Positions 63,662 through 64,000 of a stretch of 64,000 nt of DNA are shown in pieces. This stretch comes from CAWBJP01 sp963789165 (GTDB lineage Bacteria; Actinomycetota; Acidimicrobiia; IMCC26256; BP-133). The stretch covers positions 310,001 through 374,000 of the forward strand of contig CAWBJP010000007.1 in the NCBI GenBank assembly GCA_963789165.1, written 5' to 3'. A program made the translations under genes and the position numbers. The stretch's first letter is position 1, and each line of letters opens with the position of its first letter. The notes beneath the pieces are model-generated. The model worked only from the letters and a program-made list of their open reading frames with translations, did not search any database and was not told the DNA's origin.

Positions 63662-64000
63662 ATGGATCCCCTCGCCGCCGTGGACCTGTGGCCCGTCGAT
63701 CACGTTGGAGTCGCGGTGGTGGGGGCCGATGGGGTGCTGGCCACCCGGGGGCTGCTGGATCGGCCGTTCCCGCTCGCGTCGGTGACGAAGCTGCTCACCG
63801 CCATGGCCGTTCTGGTGGCCGTCGAGGAGGGCACGGTCGCCCTCGACGACGAGGCCGGGCCCGAGGGCGCCACCGTCGCCCACCTCCTGGCCCACGCCTC
63901 GGGGCTCGGCATCGACGGCGCCCGGCATCGCCGCTCCCGGCCGGCGGCGGATCTACTCCAACGCCGGCTTCGACATCCTCGGCCGGCTGGTGGCCGAACG
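63662..64000 (+). CDS. Serine hydrolase, beta-lactamase/PBP4* family (partial)
   Basis: Starts at ATG 63662 and runs off the right edge. HVGVAVVGADGVLATRGLLD, then the active-site SxxK in PLASVTKLLTAMAVLVAVEEG, and LDDEAGPEGATVAHLLAHASGLG. One base is missing near 63928, after which IYSNAGFDILGRLVAE gives the second motif YSN. Class C beta-lactamase-like esterase or D,D-peptidase; substrate unknown. Divergent from the Calx-beta gene. Confidence 0.82.
   Translation, partial: MDPLAAVDLWPVDHVGVAVVGADGVLATRGLLDRPFPLASVTKLLTAMAVLVAVEEGTVALDDEAGPEGATVAHLLAHASGLGIDGARHRRSRPAADLLQRRLRHPRPAGGRT

Overview
The window is high-G+C DNA whose genes point to an actinobacterium, most likely an uncultured or draft-genome member of Acidimicrobiia or a near relative. 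Supporting signs are a dnaK-grpE-dnaJ-hspR heat-shock operon, a mycothiol-dependent DinB-type enzyme, a PIG-L deacetylase, an actinobacterial Ino1 next to a PadR regulator, DUF5318, and a secreted Calx-beta protein with the 'ATDGGIFSFGDA' repeats common in Acidimicrobiia. The class assignment is inference. Parts of the order (ino1, padR, DUF5318, then rpsF, ssb, rplI, dnaB) resemble the origin-proximal Rv0046c-Rv0058 region of Mycobacterium tuberculosis.

Layout: 0-8.8 kb is one minus-strand run, dnaK-grpE-dnaJ-hspR followed with almost no gaps by folB-folK-panC-panD-nadB-nadC-coaX (chaperones, then folate, CoA and NAD synthesis). 9-17.5 kb holds a frame-broken ABC-2 exporter, a large adenylate-cyclase/AAA/TPR regulator, an enoyl-CoA hydratase-like gene, a secreted protein and an esterase. 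17.5-20.4 kb has an EtfD-type Fe-S membrane oxidoreductase, dCTP deaminase and tRNA-Gly(CCC). 20.5-26.4 kb, just after the tRNA, is a SARP-AAA regulator with two flavoenzymes. 26.7-32.3 kb has a septum-formation lipoprotein, FtsH, small membrane and secreted proteins and a maleylpyruvate-isomerase-family enzyme. 32.3-41 kb carries dnaB with a 180-residue mini-intein, rplI, ssb, rpsF (no rpsR), two DUF192 paralogues, panB, a copper-radical-oxidase-like protein and DUF5318. 41.2-46.7 kb has PadR-Ino1, a methyltransferase, a thioredoxin-domain protein, a UGSC-family selenoprotein with an in-frame UGA and a bacterial SECIS hairpin, and bfd-bfr. 46.7-51.7 kb includes PIG-L, YibE/F, a ferritin-like diiron protein and a lytic transglycosylase. 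51.8-59.1 kb is a peptidoglycan amino-sugar operon: BadF-type kinase, sugar-binding lipoprotein, two permeases, an unknown TIM-barrel-like protein, MurQ and AnmK. 59.2-63.5 kb is a giant Calx-beta surface protein; a serine hydrolase runs off the right end.

Three features deserve most attention: the UGSC selenoprotein and its thioredoxin-domain partner; a 27-bp-period GC-rich repeat that lies inside genes (panC, panB, ino1, the kinase, YibE/F, anmK), often read through in frame; and the peptidoglycan uptake/recycling operon with an unrecognised enzyme.

Caution: from about 9-23 kb and 42-64 kb many genes are interrupted by single-base indels, mostly at G or C runs, while 0-8.8 kb and 23.8-41 kb are clean. 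Stop and start codons overlap normally once the indels are removed, so many of the 'broken' genes are probably intact in the organism.
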